Counted from the stretch's first letter, positions 8,601 through 20,342 are shown. The stretch: DNA of 64,000 bases from Pseudomonas gregormendelii (GCF_017114825.1 NZ_JADEVO010000017.1:47839-111838); one strand, 5' to 3'. Translations and numbers: made by a program. The notes: generated by a model from the sequence alone, not told the origin.

Positions 8601-9641
8601 TCAGGCTGATTGGCGATGGCTTCGGCGAAATTCGCCGGGGGTTTGGCCGCTCCAGCGCTTGAAGGCCCTTTGAAAGGCTTCGGCTGAAGCGAAGCCCAGC
8701 AAATAGGCGATTTCTCCGAATGCCAGTTCGGTGTCACGGATGTAGGTCATGGCCAGGTCGCGACGGGTATCGTTGAGGATTGCACGAAACTGCGTGCCTT
8801 CTTCAGCAAGCTTGCGCCGCAAGGTCCAGGTGGGCAGCTTCAGGCGTGCCGCCACTTCTTCCAGGTCGGGTTCCCGGCCGCCATTCAATAACGGCCCCAG
8901 CAGCTGAGTGATGCGTTCACGCAGGCTGCGCGTGCGGGTCAATTGTTCCAGTTCCCGCTCACACAGCTGCAACAGGTGGCGCCAAGTGCTGGGGCAGTGC
9001 TCCGGGTTACGCTGGCCGAGGCTGGCAAGGCTCAAGCGCAGCTGGTTGTGCTCGCTGCCAAACTGAATCGGGCAGTCGCCCAGGCCTTCGTAAGCTTGCG
9101 CGTAGTCTGGGGTCTGGAACTCGACTTCGATGCGTTCGGCGCGCAACGGGGCAGGGCACAGGCTCGACAGTTGATGCAACCAGCCCGAGATGATCGAATC
9201 CACCACAAAGCGGTTGTAGCTGTTGTACGGGCTGATGGAATAGAACCGCAACCAGGCACCCTGGGCGTCTTCGTGAAAGCTCGATTGGCCGCGGTAATTG
9301 GACCCGTACAAGGCTTCAAAGCGAATCAGGCAGCGGGCTCCTTCGCGTACTGTCGGAGCCTGGGCGGCGGTGATGCCCGCCAGGCCGGCCTGACTCAGGC
9401 GACTGAGCTGGCCCATGCGCAGACCCAGTGCGGGATTGCCGGTCAGTTGGATTGCGCTGTGGCCCAGGCGCATGTAGCGAGGGATCGATAACCGCGCACC
9501 GGCTTCGCTCAAGCGCGCGGCGTCGAGCCCGTATTGCTCGAGCAAGGGCTGTGGGTCCAGGTCGTGGCTGCGCACCGCATCGGCCAGGCTGTGGACGAAG
9601 CCCACCGACAGGTCTCCGAGGCGCATCGGCAGCGGTTTCAT
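8601..9641 (-). CDS. AraC family transcriptional regulator
   Basis: 346-residue regulator with an N-terminal Arabinose_bd-like domain (about 20-205) of the kind found in ArgR/OruR/OxyS-like pseudomonad regulators, and a C-terminal AraC-type double helix-turn-helix at about 240-340. The second HTH is visible as FGEIAYLLGFASAEAFQRAFKRWSGQTPGEFR. The ATG is at 9641. A nitrilase-fold gene lies 3 bases upstream on the same strand, so the two are probably one transcription unit. The effector is not known. Confidence 0.88.
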   Translation of the reverse strand: MKPLPMRLGDLSVGFVHSLADAVRSHDLDPQPLLEQYGLDAARLSEAGARLSIPRYMRLGHSAIQLTGNPALGLRMGQLSRLSQAGLAGITAAQAPTVREGARCLIRFEALYGSNYRGQSSFHEDAQGAWLRFYSISPYNSYNRFVVDSIISGWLHQLSSLCPAPLRAERIEVEFQTPDYAQAYEGLGDCPIQFGSEHNQLRLSLASLGQRNPEHCPSTWRHLLQLCERELEQLTRTRSLRERITQLLGPLLNGGREPDLEEVAARLKLPTWTLRRKLAEEGTQFRAILNDTRRDLAMTYIRDTELAFGEIAYLLGFASAEAFQRAFKRWSGQTPGEFRRSHRQSA

Positions 9642-9644
9642 GGC

Positions 9645-10775
9645 CTACAACCAGAGGTTCAGCAGGCGTGCGCCACGGGCATCGCCGTCGGCAAAATGCT
9701 GGCCGTTGCTGCTGAGAAAACTATGCCCGGCGCTACCCTTGTCCCAGAACTGGCCACGCAGGAACACACTCATGCCGCCGATGGCCTGGCTGCTCGGTGG
9801 TTGCGCAGTAAGGGTCAGGCGTTGCCAGGCCTGGCCTTCACTGAGCTCACCGGCCTTGAGGCTGACCGAGCTCGGAGTGGCCAGCCCTTTGTAGCCGCGC
9901 CATGGTTGATCCCAGGCGCCGCGTCCCATGACATAGGCCGGTACTGCTACCAGTTGCGCGCCCTGTTCGTTGAGTTTGCGGTAGTTGTCCGGGTACCAGC
10001 TGTCACTGCCGATCAGTACGCCCAGGCGTCCGGCCGGCGTGTCGACGACATTCATGGCGTGCTCGCCATTGGCAGCGATCACATCACTTTGATCGAACAC
10101 CGGATGGATCTGCCGTTGTGGCTGGCCGATTGGCAATCCGTCACGACCAAACACCACGCTGCTGTTGAACAGCGCACCACGGCCGATCCTCAGCCTGCCA
10201 TCGATGATGCTCGGTTCGGGTAGCACGATGGACCCTGCGACCAGGGTCACGTTGAATTCTTTCGCCAGGCCACCGAAGAGTGCCTGGTAGTCCTTGGCCA
10301 TGCCCTTGGCCTTCATTCGCAAATGCGCGTCATCCAGGCGATTGTCGCCTTCGGCGCCGATCCAGGCCCGGGCGAACTTCAAGGGGTTGCTCGCGGCCAG
10401 CCAGTTCATGGCTTCCTTCAGCGTGGTGGCCTGGTACAACTCGTCTTTTTCGCCGCTCACCATCAGCCAGGTGCCGACGTGTTCCGGCAGCACGACGATG
10501 GTTTTTTCGTTGAGCAGGCCCTGTTGTTCGGCCTTTTGCAGGTAAGCCGCCAGTTTGCGATGCAGGCGCGCCGGGCTTTGATAATCGGTGGGGAACAACT
10601 CGGGTTGGATACCCAACAGGTTGCCATGAGTGCCCGGAACACCCTGGTCGACCGCGAGATCAATGCGCAGGTCGGAGAGGTAATGTCCCACGGGACGGTC
10701 TGCGGCCCACATCGCGTAGGTCGTCAGGGCGGCAATCAATGCCATGGATAAGGTCAGGTACAGAAGTTTACGCAT
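9645..10775 (-). CDS. Carbon-nitrogen hydrolase (nitrilase)-fold protein, catalytic Cys and Lys missing
   Basis: 376 residues with an N-terminal signal peptide or membrane anchor (about 1-25) and a nitrilase-superfamily fold, so probably periplasmic or inner-membrane. The catalytic Glu is present (Glu98 in VVLPEHVG). The Lys position reads RQIHPV (Gln222) and the nucleophile position reads GVLIGSDSWYP, Gly256-Ser257 where ICYD-like motifs have Cys. The codons (CAG, GGC AGT) are clear in the sequence. It is either a pseudoenzyme or uses another chemistry. It lies upstream of and close to an AraC-type regulator gene and divergent from fadH. Confidence 0.8.
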   Translation of the reverse strand: MRKLLYLTLSMALIAALTTYAMWAADRPVGHYLSDLRIDLAVDQGVPGTHGNLLGIQPELFPTDYQSPARLHRKLAAYLQKAEQQGLLNEKTIVVLPEHVGTWLMVSGEKDELYQATTLKEAMNWLAASNPLKFARAWIGAEGDNRLDDAHLRMKAKGMAKDYQALFGGLAKEFNVTLVAGSIVLPEPSIIDGRLRIGRGALFNSSVVFGRDGLPIGQPQRQIHPVFDQSDVIAANGEHAMNVVDTPAGRLGVLIGSDSWYPDNYRKLNEQGAQLVAVPAYVMGRGAWDQPWRGYKGLATPSSVSLKAGELSEGQAWQRLTLTAQPPSSQAIGGMSVFLRGQFWDKGSAGHSFLSSNGQHFADGDARGARLLNLWL

Positions 10776-10962
10776 GGGAAAACAGTCAACGGCCGTGTGC
10801 AGGGTTCGCGACTAGGGTAGGGCCCATGTCGGCGCTTGCCAAGTGGCGCTGCGCATTTGGATCAATAAGTTGTCAGTTTCGGTCATTGAGCGATGGCGAC
10901 GCGGCTCTTAGTCTGTCCAGCATGAATGACGGGGCCGTAGAGCTCCTGCACTTTTTCCGTGA

Positions 10963-13023
<2,061 letters not shown>

Positions 13024-13045
13024 CAGCAGGTCCAGCGTGCCAATG

Positions 13046-13106
13046 GCTGTCGCGAGCAGGCGTGCTCCCACAGATTCAGTGTGGGAGCGAGCCTGCTCGC
13101 GATAGC
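13046..13106. repeat. REP-type inverted repeat pair
   Basis: Two imperfect arms (13046-13072 and 13080-13106) of about 27 bases with the core GTGGGAGC/GCCTGCTCGCGAT, facing each other across 7 bases. This is the common REP/REPIN pattern of P. fluorescens genomes. It follows fadH directly and may also act as its transcript end. Confidence 0.8.
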
Positions 13107-13157
13107 GTCCTTCAAGCGACTAGAATGCTGGCTCTTTCCAAGTACAATCAGACGCGA

Positions 13158-14090
13158 ATGCTTTTTCCTCCTTCCAGTTGGCTCCCCCACGCCCCCCTCG
13201 AACCCCTTCAGCTCGATTGGCTCTCACGATCCAGTATCGAAGTCGCCGTCCTGCGCCTCGACCAGATCGACCCACTGATCAGCGGCAACAAATGGTTCAA
13301 GCTCATTGAGCATCTCAAGGCTGCAGACCTCGTCGGTGCCAAGGGCATCATCAGCCTCGGCGGCGCGCACTCCAATCATCTCCACGCATTAGCGGCGGCA
13401 GGCAAGCGCTTCGGCTTCGGCACCGTCGGGCTGTTGCGCGGTCATCCCCAGGACACGCCCACCGTTCTAGACCTGCAGGCGTACGGCATGCAATTGCACT
13501 GGCTGGGTTATGGCGGTTATCGCGCGCGGCATGAGGCAGGGTTCTGGGAGCCTTGGCGCGCCCTGTATCCAGACTTGCTGGCGGTGCCGGAAGGGGGCGG
13601 CGGTTTGCTCGGGGCCAAAGGCTGCATGCAACTCAAGTCGATGGTCGCCCAGCAATTGCATGGCCTGGGCTGGAGTGGTTACGACGGCTGGTGGCTGGCC
13701 TGTGGCACCGGTACCACCCTGGCCGGCCTGGTGCTCGCGGAGGCGGGTGCGCATCCGGTCCACGGCGCGCTGGCGGTGCCGGATGACCATGGCGTGGAGC
13801 AGCAGGTCGAAGCAATCATGCAGCAGGCCGGTTCGCCCCACAGCGCTTATCAATTGCTCGACGCCAGTCGCGGCGGGTTCGCAAAGGTCGATGCGCCGTT
13901 ACTTGAATTCATCGAGCAGACCGAGCAGGCCAGCGGTATTGCACTGGAACCGCTCTACACCGGCAAGGCATTGCTCGCGCTAAAACAGCACATCGACGCC
14001 GGCAAACTCAAGCCAGGGTCGCGCCTGATCTTCATCCATACAGGCGGCTTGCAAGGCCGGCGAGGATTTCAGACGGCGCCAAGTCCCTGA
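13158..14090 (+). CDS. PLP-dependent 1-aminocyclopropane-1-carboxylate deaminase / D-cysteine desulfhydrase family protein
   Basis: Fold-type II PLP enzyme of 310 residues. The PLP Lys lies in SGNKWFKL (near residue 40) and is followed by the substrate/phosphate motif GGAHSNHLHALA; a second phosphate-binding stretch GTGTTLAGL is near residue 195. Members either deaminate ACC or, more often in this subgroup, break D-cysteine to pyruvate, sulfide and ammonia. The motifs seen do not decide which. The ATG at 13158 gives the family length. Upstream ATGs at 13125 and beyond run into the REP element. No strong ribosome-binding site is visible. Confidence 0.82.
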   Translation: MLFPPSSWLPHAPLEPLQLDWLSRSSIEVAVLRLDQIDPLISGNKWFKLIEHLKAADLVGAKGIISLGGAHSNHLHALAAAGKRFGFGTVGLLRGHPQDTPTVLDLQAYGMQLHWLGYGGYRARHEAGFWEPWRALYPDLLAVPEGGGGLLGAKGCMQLKSMVAQQLHGLGWSGYDGWWLACGTGTTLAGLVLAEAGAHPVHGALAVPDDHGVEQQVEAIMQQAGSPHSAYQLLDASRGGFAKVDAPLLEFIEQTEQASGIALEPLYTGKALLALKQHIDAGKLKPGSRLIFIHTGGLQGRRGFQTAPSP

Positions 14091-14104
14091 GCCCCGCGTT
14101 CGCC

Positions 14105-14653
14105 TCAGCCCCGTTTAGGCATCATCCGCAACAAGGTGTTATCACGCACCACGTAATGGTGATAAAGCCCCGCCAGTGCATGCAGCCCAATCAGCCAGTA
14201 GCCGATCGTGCCACCCAGCTCATGCCAGCCCTCGATCTGTTTCGCCAGCGCCTTGTCTTCCGGGATCAGTAACGGCAGGTCGAAGCCGTAGAACATCACT
14301 TGGTGGCCCTTGGCGCTGGTGGTCAGCCAACCCAGTATCGGCATGGCAATCATGAACAGATATAACGCCCAATGCATCGCCTTGGCGAGTGCGTTTTGCC
14401 AGCGCGGTGAGGCCGGGAATATTCTGGGGGCGGGGCCGACACTGCGCGCCAACAGGCGCAGCCAGACCAGGACGAAGACCGTCAGGCCGAGCATGAAATG
14501 CGATTCGGTGATCAACGTCCGCCCGCCACTGCCTTTGGGGAACGCTCCACGAAACTCGATACAGGCATACACCAGCGCCAGCAGGACCAGCATCAACCAA
14601 TGCAAGGTGATGGATACGGTGCTGTAACGTGATTCAGAACTCTTCCACGGCAT
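14105..14653 (-). CDS. Cytochrome b561
   Basis: Inner-membrane di-haem b-type cytochrome, 182 residues, with about four membrane helices. Conserved haem-ligand histidines are visible in VSITLHWLML, TESHFMLG, AKAMHWALY and GLHALAGLYHHYVVRDNTL. These proteins move electrons within the membrane, for example from ubiquinol. GAGGAA sits 7 bases before the ATG at 14653, so that start is preferred over one 15 bases upstream. It is transcribed alone, convergent with the ACC deaminase-type gene and downstream of phnX. Confidence 0.88.
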   Translation of the reverse strand: MPWKSSESRYSTVSITLHWLMLVLLALVYACIEFRGAFPKGSGGRTLITESHFMLGLTVFVLVWLRLLARSVGPAPRIFPASPRWQNALAKAMHWALYLFMIAMPILGWLTTSAKGHQVMFYGFDLPLLIPEDKALAKQIEGWHELGGTIGYWLIGLHALAGLYHHYVVRDNTLLRMMPKRG

Positions 14654-14780
14654 ACAGGTATTCCTCACGGGCGGTTTGCAGGTTCACCGCTCTTTCGACG
14701 GTGTGCCTTAACTGTAAGCCCGTTTCGTCCCGTGCGCCTGTCGCGATCCTTCTTTCAATGCCCTGGGTCAACCTTCAGCC

Positions 14781-14819
14781 AACAAAAAAGGCGCCAGGCC
14801 CGACGGGGGCTGGCGCCTT
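14781..14819 (-). terminator. Rho-independent terminator of phnX
   Basis: On the minus strand AAGGCGCCAG pairs with CTGGCGCCTT and then runs into TTTTTGTT. It begins 20 bases after the phnX stop. Confidence 0.85.
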
Positions 14820-14839
14820 ACAGGATCACGACAGCGTGA

Positions 14840-15667
14840 TCAACGGGTCTGAGGCATTTCACCGTTGGCCAGGCGTTGGTTGATGTCGGCGATGACTTCG
14901 GGCAGGTCCGAAATCGTATCGATCATGTAGTGCGGGCGCGAGCCTTCAAACATGGCGTGAATGCGCTGGCGCTCGCTGTCCAGCTGGTCACTGCCGAGGG
15001 CGCGATAGCCCTCGTAGTCCAGGCCCAGTGCGTTACCCGAACAGATCAGGGCAACCGTCCACATTCCCGCGCGACGTCCTTCGAGAATGCCCGGCACGGT
15101 GTCGTCGATCTTCACGCACGCGGCAACGTCGTCGATGCCCAGGGCTATCACGTTGGCCAGCGCCTGGGCCGGCCATGGGCGACCGTTCGGAACTTCATCG
15201 GTGGCGACCACGTGGTCGGCGACGTAACCGTTGGTGGCCGCCAACTCGACCACTTTGTCCATGACCTGCTTCGGGTAACCGGAGCAGGAACCGATTTTGA
15301 TGCCTTGTTGGCGCAGGTTGGCGATGGTATCCAGTGCGCCGGGGATCAGCGCCGAATGCTCGGCGATTTTCTCGATCTGCAGGGGCATGAAGCGTTTGTA
15401 GATGGCGGTGACGTCATCGTCGTTGGGCGTGCGTCCGAACACCGCGCGATAACGCTCGGCAACCTGTGGCTGATCGCACAAGGTGCGGATGTGATCCCAC
15501 TTGCCCATGCCCATCGGCCCGCGAGCTTCTTCGATGGACACCTGGACGTCGAACTCGGCGAAGGCTTCGACAAAGATCTGGGTCGGCGCGAAAGAGCCGA
15601 AGTCGACGACGGTACCGGCCCAGTCGAGGATGGCGGCCTGGAGTTTGGTTGGGTTGTTGTAGTTCAT
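14840..15667 (-). CDS. phnX: Phosphonoacetaldehyde hydrolase (phosphonatase)
   Basis: HAD-superfamily enzyme that splits phosphonoacetaldehyde into acetaldehyde and phosphate, the second step of 2-aminoethylphosphonate degradation. The nucleophile Asp lies in [13 protein letters not shown] near the N-terminus. The Schiff-base Lys is in GMGKWDHIR. The start at 15667 ([10 protein letters not shown]) gives 275 residues, the usual size, with AGGAA upstream. phnW lies 127 bases upstream on the same strand, and a divergent LysR gene next to phnW probably controls both. Confidence 0.93.
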   Translation of the reverse strand: MNYNNPTKLQAAILDWAGTVVDFGSFAPTQIFVEAFAEFDVQVSIEEARGPMGMGKWDHIRTLCDQPQVAERYRAVFGRTPNDDDVTAIYKRFMPLQIEKIAEHSALIPGALDTIANLRQQGIKIGSCSGYPKQVMDKVVELAATNGYVADHVVATDEVPNGRPWPAQALANVIALGIDDVAACVKIDDTVPGILEGRRAGMWTVALICSGNALGLDYEGYRALGSDQLDSERQRIHAMFEGSRPHYMIDTISDLPEVIADINQRLANGEMPQTR

Positions 15668-15794
15668 GGTGACGAATTCCTGTGTGGGCACAATGTTCAA
15701 ATGATTGGCTTTATGTAGGGGTGAGCCTGCTCGGCAAAGCAGTCTTTCATTCCACGGTGTGTTGACTGATCGGGCGTCATCGCGAGCAGGAGCA

Positions 15795-16904
15795 CTAGAT
15801 TTCGAGCACTTCCATCTCCCGCAGCACTTCAGCCACCGCCGCCACAGCCGCGTGCATCTCGGCCTGGTTGACGTGGCCGATGCAGCCGACGCGGAAGGTT
15901 TCGACCTGGGTCAGTTTGCCGGGGTAGAGAATGAAACCCTTGGCCTTGACCCGTTCGTAGAACTCCTTGAACTGATAGCGCGGGTCCTTTGGCGCATGGA
16001 AAGTGACGATGATCGGCGCCTGGATCGCAGCGGGCAAAAAGCTGCGCACGCCCAGTTTTGCCATGTCGTCGAGCAATACCTGGCAGTTGTTGGCGTAGCG
16101 CTGGTGCCGGGCCGGCAAGCCGCCTTCTTCGTTGTATTGCAGCAGGGCTTCATGCAGCGCCGCGACCACGTGGGTCGGCGGGGTGAAGCGCCATTGGCCG
16201 GTCTTGGCCATGTAGGTGTGCTGGTCGAACAGGTCCATGGCCAGCGAATGGGAGTTGCCGGCGGCATTGGCCAGGGCTTCCTTGCGGGCGAAAACAAAAC
16301 CCATGCCCGGTACGCCTTCGAGGCATTTGCCCGAGGCGGCGATCAGCGCATCGAACGGCACCTGCTGAGCGTCGATCGGCAAGGCCCCGAAGGAACTCAT
16401 GGCGTCGATGATCAGGCGTTTACCCTGTTGCGCGATGACCTGGGCGATTTCCGGCAGCGGGTTGAGGATGCCGGTGCTGGTTTCGCAGTGAATCAACGCG
16501 ACGTGGGTAATGCTGGCGTCCGCCCGTAACAGACGGTCGACATCGGCCGCCGTGGTGGGCTCGTCTTCGGCGGTCTCGAAAGTGCTGAAAGAGCGACCGA
16601 GGACCTCGCAGATTTTCGCCAGACGTTTGCCATAGGCGCCGTTGATCAGCACCAGCACCTTGCCGTCACGGGGCACCAAAGTGCCGATGGCCGCTTCTAC
16701 CGCAAAGGTGCCGCTGCCTTGCAGTGGCACGCAGTGGTGGCTTTCGCCGCCGTTGATGATTGCCAGCAATTGCTCGCAGAGGCTGGCGGTCAGGTGGTTG
16801 AAGCGGTCATCCCATGAACCCCAGTCGACCATCATCGCCTGACGGGTGCGCGCCGAAGTGGTCAACGGGCCAGGGGTGAGCAGGATGGGCTCAGCAGTAC
16901 TCAT
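15795..16904 (-). CDS. phnW: 2-aminoethylphosphonate--pyruvate transaminase
   Basis: Class V PLP aminotransferase that converts 2-aminoethylphosphonate and pyruvate to phosphonoacetaldehyde and alanine, providing the substrate for PhnX. In 369 residues, the PLP site appears as [10 protein letters not shown] and the Lys in [17 protein letters not shown]. The ATG at 16904 faces a LysR-type regulator gene 109 bases away, the standard arrangement for a locally controlled catabolic pair. A weakened REP-like fragment lies between phnW and phnX. Confidence 0.94.
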   Translation of the reverse strand: MSTAEPILLTPGPLTTSARTRQAMMVDWGSWDDRFNHLTASLCEQLLAIINGGESHHCVPLQGSGTFAVEAAIGTLVPRDGKVLVLINGAYGKRLAKICEVLGRSFSTFETAEDEPTTAADVDRLLRADASITHVALIHCETSTGILNPLPEIAQVIAQQGKRLIIDAMSSFGALPIDAQQVPFDALIAASGKCLEGVPGMGFVFARKEALANAAGNSHSLAMDLFDQHTYMAKTGQWRFTPPTHVVAALHEALLQYNEEGGLPARHQRYANNCQVLLDDMAKLGVRSFLPAAIQAPIIVTFHAPKDPRYQFKEFYERVKAKGFILYPGKLTQVETFRVGCIGHVNQAEMHAAVAAVAEVLREMEVLEI

Positions 16905-17013
16905 TCTCGTGTCCTCGCAATCGATGGCATGAAGCTACGGGACTTAAATTGCAATTTGCCGTGCTATCAATCAAATTGTTTGTTGTTATGCCAGTCATCA
17001 GTGAGGGTTATTC

Positions 17014-17874
17014 ATGAACCTGTTCCAGCTACGCGCCTTCGATGCGGTGGCGCGCGAAGGCAGCTTCACAAGGGCCGCTGCGCGGCTGTTCATCAGCCAG
17101 CCGGCGGTCACCGGGCACATCAAGGCTTTGGAAGAGCATTACCAGATCACCTTGTTGCGCCGTACTGCGCGACGGGTGGAACTGACGGAGGAAGGCACCA
17201 AACTGGCGGCGATCACCCGGGCGATGTTTGGCCTGGCCGAGGAAGCGCAGGTGATGCTGGAGGCTAACCGGCAGTTGCTTACCGGGCGCCTGGAGGTGGC
17301 GGCGGACGGGCCGCACCTGGTCATGCCGATGCTTGCCAGTTTGCGCGCCCGGTACCCCGGAATCACGGTGAACCTGCGCCTGGGTAACGCCCAGGAGACC
17401 TTGGCTGCGTTGTTGTCCGAGCATGCGGACATTGCCGTACTCACTGAGGTCGAGCCACGCAAAGGCCTGCATTTGCAAGCGTTGAGCGAATCCCGGCTGT
17501 GCGCGTTGGTGCCGCACAATCATCCCTGGGCGCAACGTTTGAAGGTGTCGCTCAAGGAACTGGACCAGGTGATCATGGTGTTGCGCGAGCCGAGTTCGAT
17601 CACCCGTCGCACGTTTGATGATGCCTGTCTCCAGGCGAGGGTCAGTCCTCGGGTGTTACTGGAGCTGGACAGCCGCGAGGCAGTGACCGAAGCCGTGGCG
17701 GCTGAGTTGGGCGTTGGCGTGGTGTCGTCGGTGGAAGTCAGCCATGACCCGCGGGTGACGGCGGTGCCGATCATGGGCGAGGGGTTGGTGAATCGGCACA
17801 TGATGGGGTGCATGGCGCGGCGGCGGGATTTGCGCTTGATCCAGGCATTCTTTGAATTGGCGCCGGGCGGATAG
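17014..17874 (+). CDS. LysR family regulator, probably of phnWX
   Basis: 286-residue LysR-type regulator. The N-terminal winged HTH is seen in MNLFQLRAFDAVAREGSFTR and continues AAARLFISQPAVTGHIKALE; the rest is the periplasmic-binding-like effector domain. It is divergent from phnW across 109 bases, so control of phnWX by an aminoethylphosphonate-related signal is likely by context. GTGAGGG precedes the ATG. Confidence 0.87.
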   Translation: MNLFQLRAFDAVAREGSFTRAAARLFISQPAVTGHIKALEEHYQITLLRRTARRVELTEEGTKLAAITRAMFGLAEEAQVMLEANRQLLTGRLEVAADGPHLVMPMLASLRARYPGITVNLRLGNAQETLAALLSEHADIAVLTEVEPRKGLHLQALSESRLCALVPHNHPWAQRLKVSLKELDQVIMVLREPSSITRRTFDDACLQARVSPRVLLELDSREAVTEAVAAELGVGVVSSVEVSHDPRVTAVPIMGEGLVNRHMMGCMARRRDLRLIQAFFELAPGG

Positions 17875-17885
17875 ACCGCAGTGCG

Positions 17886-17945
17886 GCCATCGCGGGCGAG
17901 CCTTGCTCCCACAGCCGGTTAGCGCATTTCCTTGTGGGAGCCACC
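17886..17945. repeat. REP-type element, imperfect
   Basis: CATCGCGGGCGAGCCTTGCTCCCACAG and CTTGTGGGAGCCACCAT form an imperfect facing pair between the LysR gene and the YebC-family gene. Same family as the other REP elements in the window. Confidence 0.6.
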
Positions 17946-18079
17946 ATCATTGAAGAAGCCTGTCCATCATGGCGATCAGACCGGTGGAATTTTTGGTCGA
18001 TTGCCGACTTTAGGCCGTATAAACTTGCACAAAGCGTCGGCCAATAGATGTTTCGGCGCCACAGACAAGAGAGTGAGTA

Positions 18080-18787
18080 ATGGGCGCACAGTGGAAGGTT
18101 AAACACAAAGAAGCGGCATCCAATGCCAAGGGCAAGATTTTCGGCAAACTGGTGAAGGAAATCACGATTGCCGCGCGCAATGGTGCCGATGTCGCGACTA
18201 ACGCGCATTTGCGCCTGGTGGTGGAGCAGGCGAAGAAGGCGTCCATGCCTCGCGAAACCCTGGAACGTGCGATCAAGAAAGGTTCGGGACAGCTCGGCGA
18301 AACCGTGCAATACCATCGTGTGACGTACGAAGGCTTTGCCCCGCATCAGGTGCCGCTGATCGTTGAGTGCGTGACCGACAACATCAACCGTACTGTTGCC
18401 GAGATTCGTGTTGCCTTTCGCAAGGGCCAGTTGGGCGCTTCGGGTTCGGTTTCCTGGGATTTCAACCATGTCGGCATGATCGAGGCGTCCCCGGACAGCC
18501 CGGATGCTGATCCGGAAATGGCCGCAATCGAAGCCGGTGCACAGGATTTTGAGCCGGGCGAAGAAGAGGGCACGACCCTGTTCCTGACCGAGCCTGCGGA
18601 CCTCGATGCGGTTCAGAAAGCCTTGCCTGAGCAAGGTTTTACCGTACTGTCGGCGAAGCTGGGCTACCAGCCGAAGAACCCGGTGAGTGGCTTGAGCGAC
18701 GAACAGATGGCTGAAGTCGAGGCTTTCCTCGAAGGCCTGGACAACCATGATGATGTGCAGGACATGTTTGTCGGCTTGGCGGGTTAA
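18080..18787 (+). CDS. YebC/PmpR family DNA-binding transcriptional regulator
   Basis: 235-residue member of the YebC/TACO1 family, which includes transcriptional regulators (PmpR) and factors that help ribosomes through difficult stretches. The N-terminus [20 protein letters not shown] and the [10 protein letters not shown] region fit the family. It differs from the canonical ruvC-linked YebC (which begins MAGHSKWANIKH), so it is a second-type paralogue. GAGAGTGAGTA lies before the ATG. Flanked by REP-like elements on both sides and probably transcribed alone. Confidence 0.88.
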   Translation: MGAQWKVKHKEAASNAKGKIFGKLVKEITIAARNGADVATNAHLRLVVEQAKKASMPRETLERAIKKGSGQLGETVQYHRVTYEGFAPHQVPLIVECVTDNINRTVAEIRVAFRKGQLGASGSVSWDFNHVGMIEASPDSPDADPEMAAIEAGAQDFEPGEEEGTTLFLTEPADLDAVQKALPEQGFTVLSAKLGYQPKNPVSGLSDEQMAEVEAFLEGLDNHDDVQDMFVGLAG

Positions 18788-18804
18788 TCGGTTTCTTTCG
18801 TAAT

Positions 18805-18855
18805 ACCGCTATCGCGGACTGGCTTGCTCCCACGGGTCGTGGGAGCGAGTTTGGT
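18805..18855. repeat. REP-type element, short
   Basis: CTATCGCGGACTGGCTTGCTCCCACG is followed by CGTGGGAGCGAGTTTGG. The two CCCACG/CGTGGG halves face each other across a GT-rich gap of a few bases. It lies between the convergent YebC-family and LRR-kinase genes. Confidence 0.6.
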
Positions 18856-18874
18856 GCGACAGGGTCTGTGCCGG

Positions 18875-20188
18875 TCACAGATCCTGTAGAACCCGGACCA
18901 CCTCGCCAAACCCGGGCCGCTCCATCACCTGCGCTTGACAGCAACGCTGTTGCAATTGGTCCAGTTGTTCACGGCCATGCGCGGTCAAGCCCGAATCGAT
19001 CCGCTCCAGCAATTCCCCCAGCAGTACCCCAAAGGCGCGCACTTCAAGTCGCTGCAGGGCGCGGCTTTCGGCACTGTCTGATTTCGCGTGGAAAGACGCC
19101 GCGCCAAAGTCTCCCAGCAGGCAATCACCCCGCTCGTTAAAGAGAATATTGTGGCCGTAGAGGTCGCCGTGGGTGATCCCCTGGCGGTGCAGATGTTCGG
19201 CCACCGAAGCGATGGCGCGAGCGATGCGCAGGGCCACACTGGCGCTGAAGCGGGTGTGATCGGCGTAGACGTCGCGGCTGCAGGAATCCAGGCTCGGCAG
19301 ACCCGCCAGGTTGCGGAAGCTCGGCTCTATCAGCTCCATGACCAGTCCGGTCTGAGCCTGTGGATGGTCGACGATTCGTCCCTCGACCCGGATGAGGTTG
19401 GGGTGCTCGCCTGCAGTGATGCACGCGTTCATTTCATGCAAGGGCGAACCGTCGCTGGTCATTTCACCTTTGTAGAGTTTGACCGCCACTGGCAGCTCCC
19501 CAGCGCCTGGTCGGGTCCAGGTCGCTCGATGGATCACCCCGGAAGCACCTTCGCCCAGTTGCTGCTCAAGGCGCAATGCCGGCCAGGGGATGACGGCAGT
19601 CGATTCAAGCAGCGCAGCATCGGCCTCGGTTTCCAGCGGGTTACCGGCGTACGCCAGCCAGGTCAGGCTTGGCAGGGTGAGCAGCCATTCGGGGAGTTCG
19701 GTTAGCTGGTTGGCGGCGACCCGGATCAGTTCCAGTCGATGACAGTGTTGCAGGCTGTCAGGCAAGCGCTGGAGCTGATTACCGGCGAGCATGAGTTTTT
19801 GCAGGTGCGGGCGCGCGCCCAGTTCGCTCGGCAGTTCGCTGATGCAGTTGTCAGTCAGGATCAGCCAGCGCAGCAATGGCGGGAGTGCGCTGCCCGGAAC
19901 CTGCGTAATGCGGTTGGCCTTGAAACCGACCATGGTCAATGAACTGCACTGGCCCAGGCATGCGGGCAGTTCGGTGAACAGGTTGTCCGAGCAGAACAAC
20001 ACCCGCAGGCGGGTCAGTCGATGCAGGTCGTCTGGTAGTTGGCTGAGCGCGTTGCCACTGAGGTTGAGGATTTCAAGGGAGTCCGCCAGGTCGAATATTT
20101 CCCGGGGGAAGTCACTCAGGCCGCAGGCGAGATCAAGGCGGGTGCTGCCCGCCAGTTGGCCGGCGCGCAGTTGGTCAAGGGTGTCCAT
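18875..20188 (-). CDS. Leucine-rich-repeat protein kinase
   Basis: 437 residues combining about eight N-terminal leucine-rich repeats (about 15-185, recurring LxxLxLxxNxLxxLPxxL) with a eukaryotic-like Ser/Thr kinase domain (about 205-437). The kinase has a glycine loop GEGASG (212-217), VAVK Lys237, a catalytic loop HGDLYGHN (Asp342, Asn347; Gly341 replaces the HRD Arg) and DFG at 360-362. All residues needed for phosphotransfer are present. No membrane segment or signal is seen, so it should be cytoplasmic. Substrate unknown. No cognate phosphatase gene is adjacent. Confidence 0.85.
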   Translation of the reverse strand: MDTLDQLRAGQLAGSTRLDLACGLSDFPREIFDLADSLEILNLSGNALSQLPDDLHRLTRLRVLFCSDNLFTELPACLGQCSSLTMVGFKANRITQVPGSALPPLLRWLILTDNCISELPSELGARPHLQKLMLAGNQLQRLPDSLQHCHRLELIRVAANQLTELPEWLLTLPSLTWLAYAGNPLETEADAALLESTAVIPWPALRLEQQLGEGASGVIHRATWTRPGAGELPVAVKLYKGEMTSDGSPLHEMNACITAGEHPNLIRVEGRIVDHPQAQTGLVMELIEPSFRNLAGLPSLDSCSRDVYADHTRFSASVALRIARAIASVAEHLHRQGITHGDLYGHNILFNERGDCLLGDFGAASFHAKSDSAESRALQRLEVRAFGVLLGELLERIDSGLTAHGREQLDQLQQRCCQAQVMERPGFGEVVRVLQDL

Positions 20189-20257
20189 GAAATCGATTCG
20201 CTATTCATTTGGAGAGGGGCGCCCGCATGATAGCGAGACATGTGGTGACTGTACCAA

Positions 20258-20331
20258 TCGCGAGCAGGCTCGCTCCCACAATGATTTCCGAGCACCTGTG
20301 GGAGCGAGCCTGCTCGCGATTGGCATTCAAG
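20258..20331. repeat. REP-type inverted repeat pair
   Basis: CAATCGCGAGCAGGCTCGCT plus CCCACA, and its mirror TGTGGGAGCGAGCCTGCTCG plus CGATTG, face each other with about 20 bases between. It lies between the LRR-kinase and AFG1/ZapE-type genes. Confidence 0.8.
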
Positions 20332-20342
20332 GCGAAGAATGA

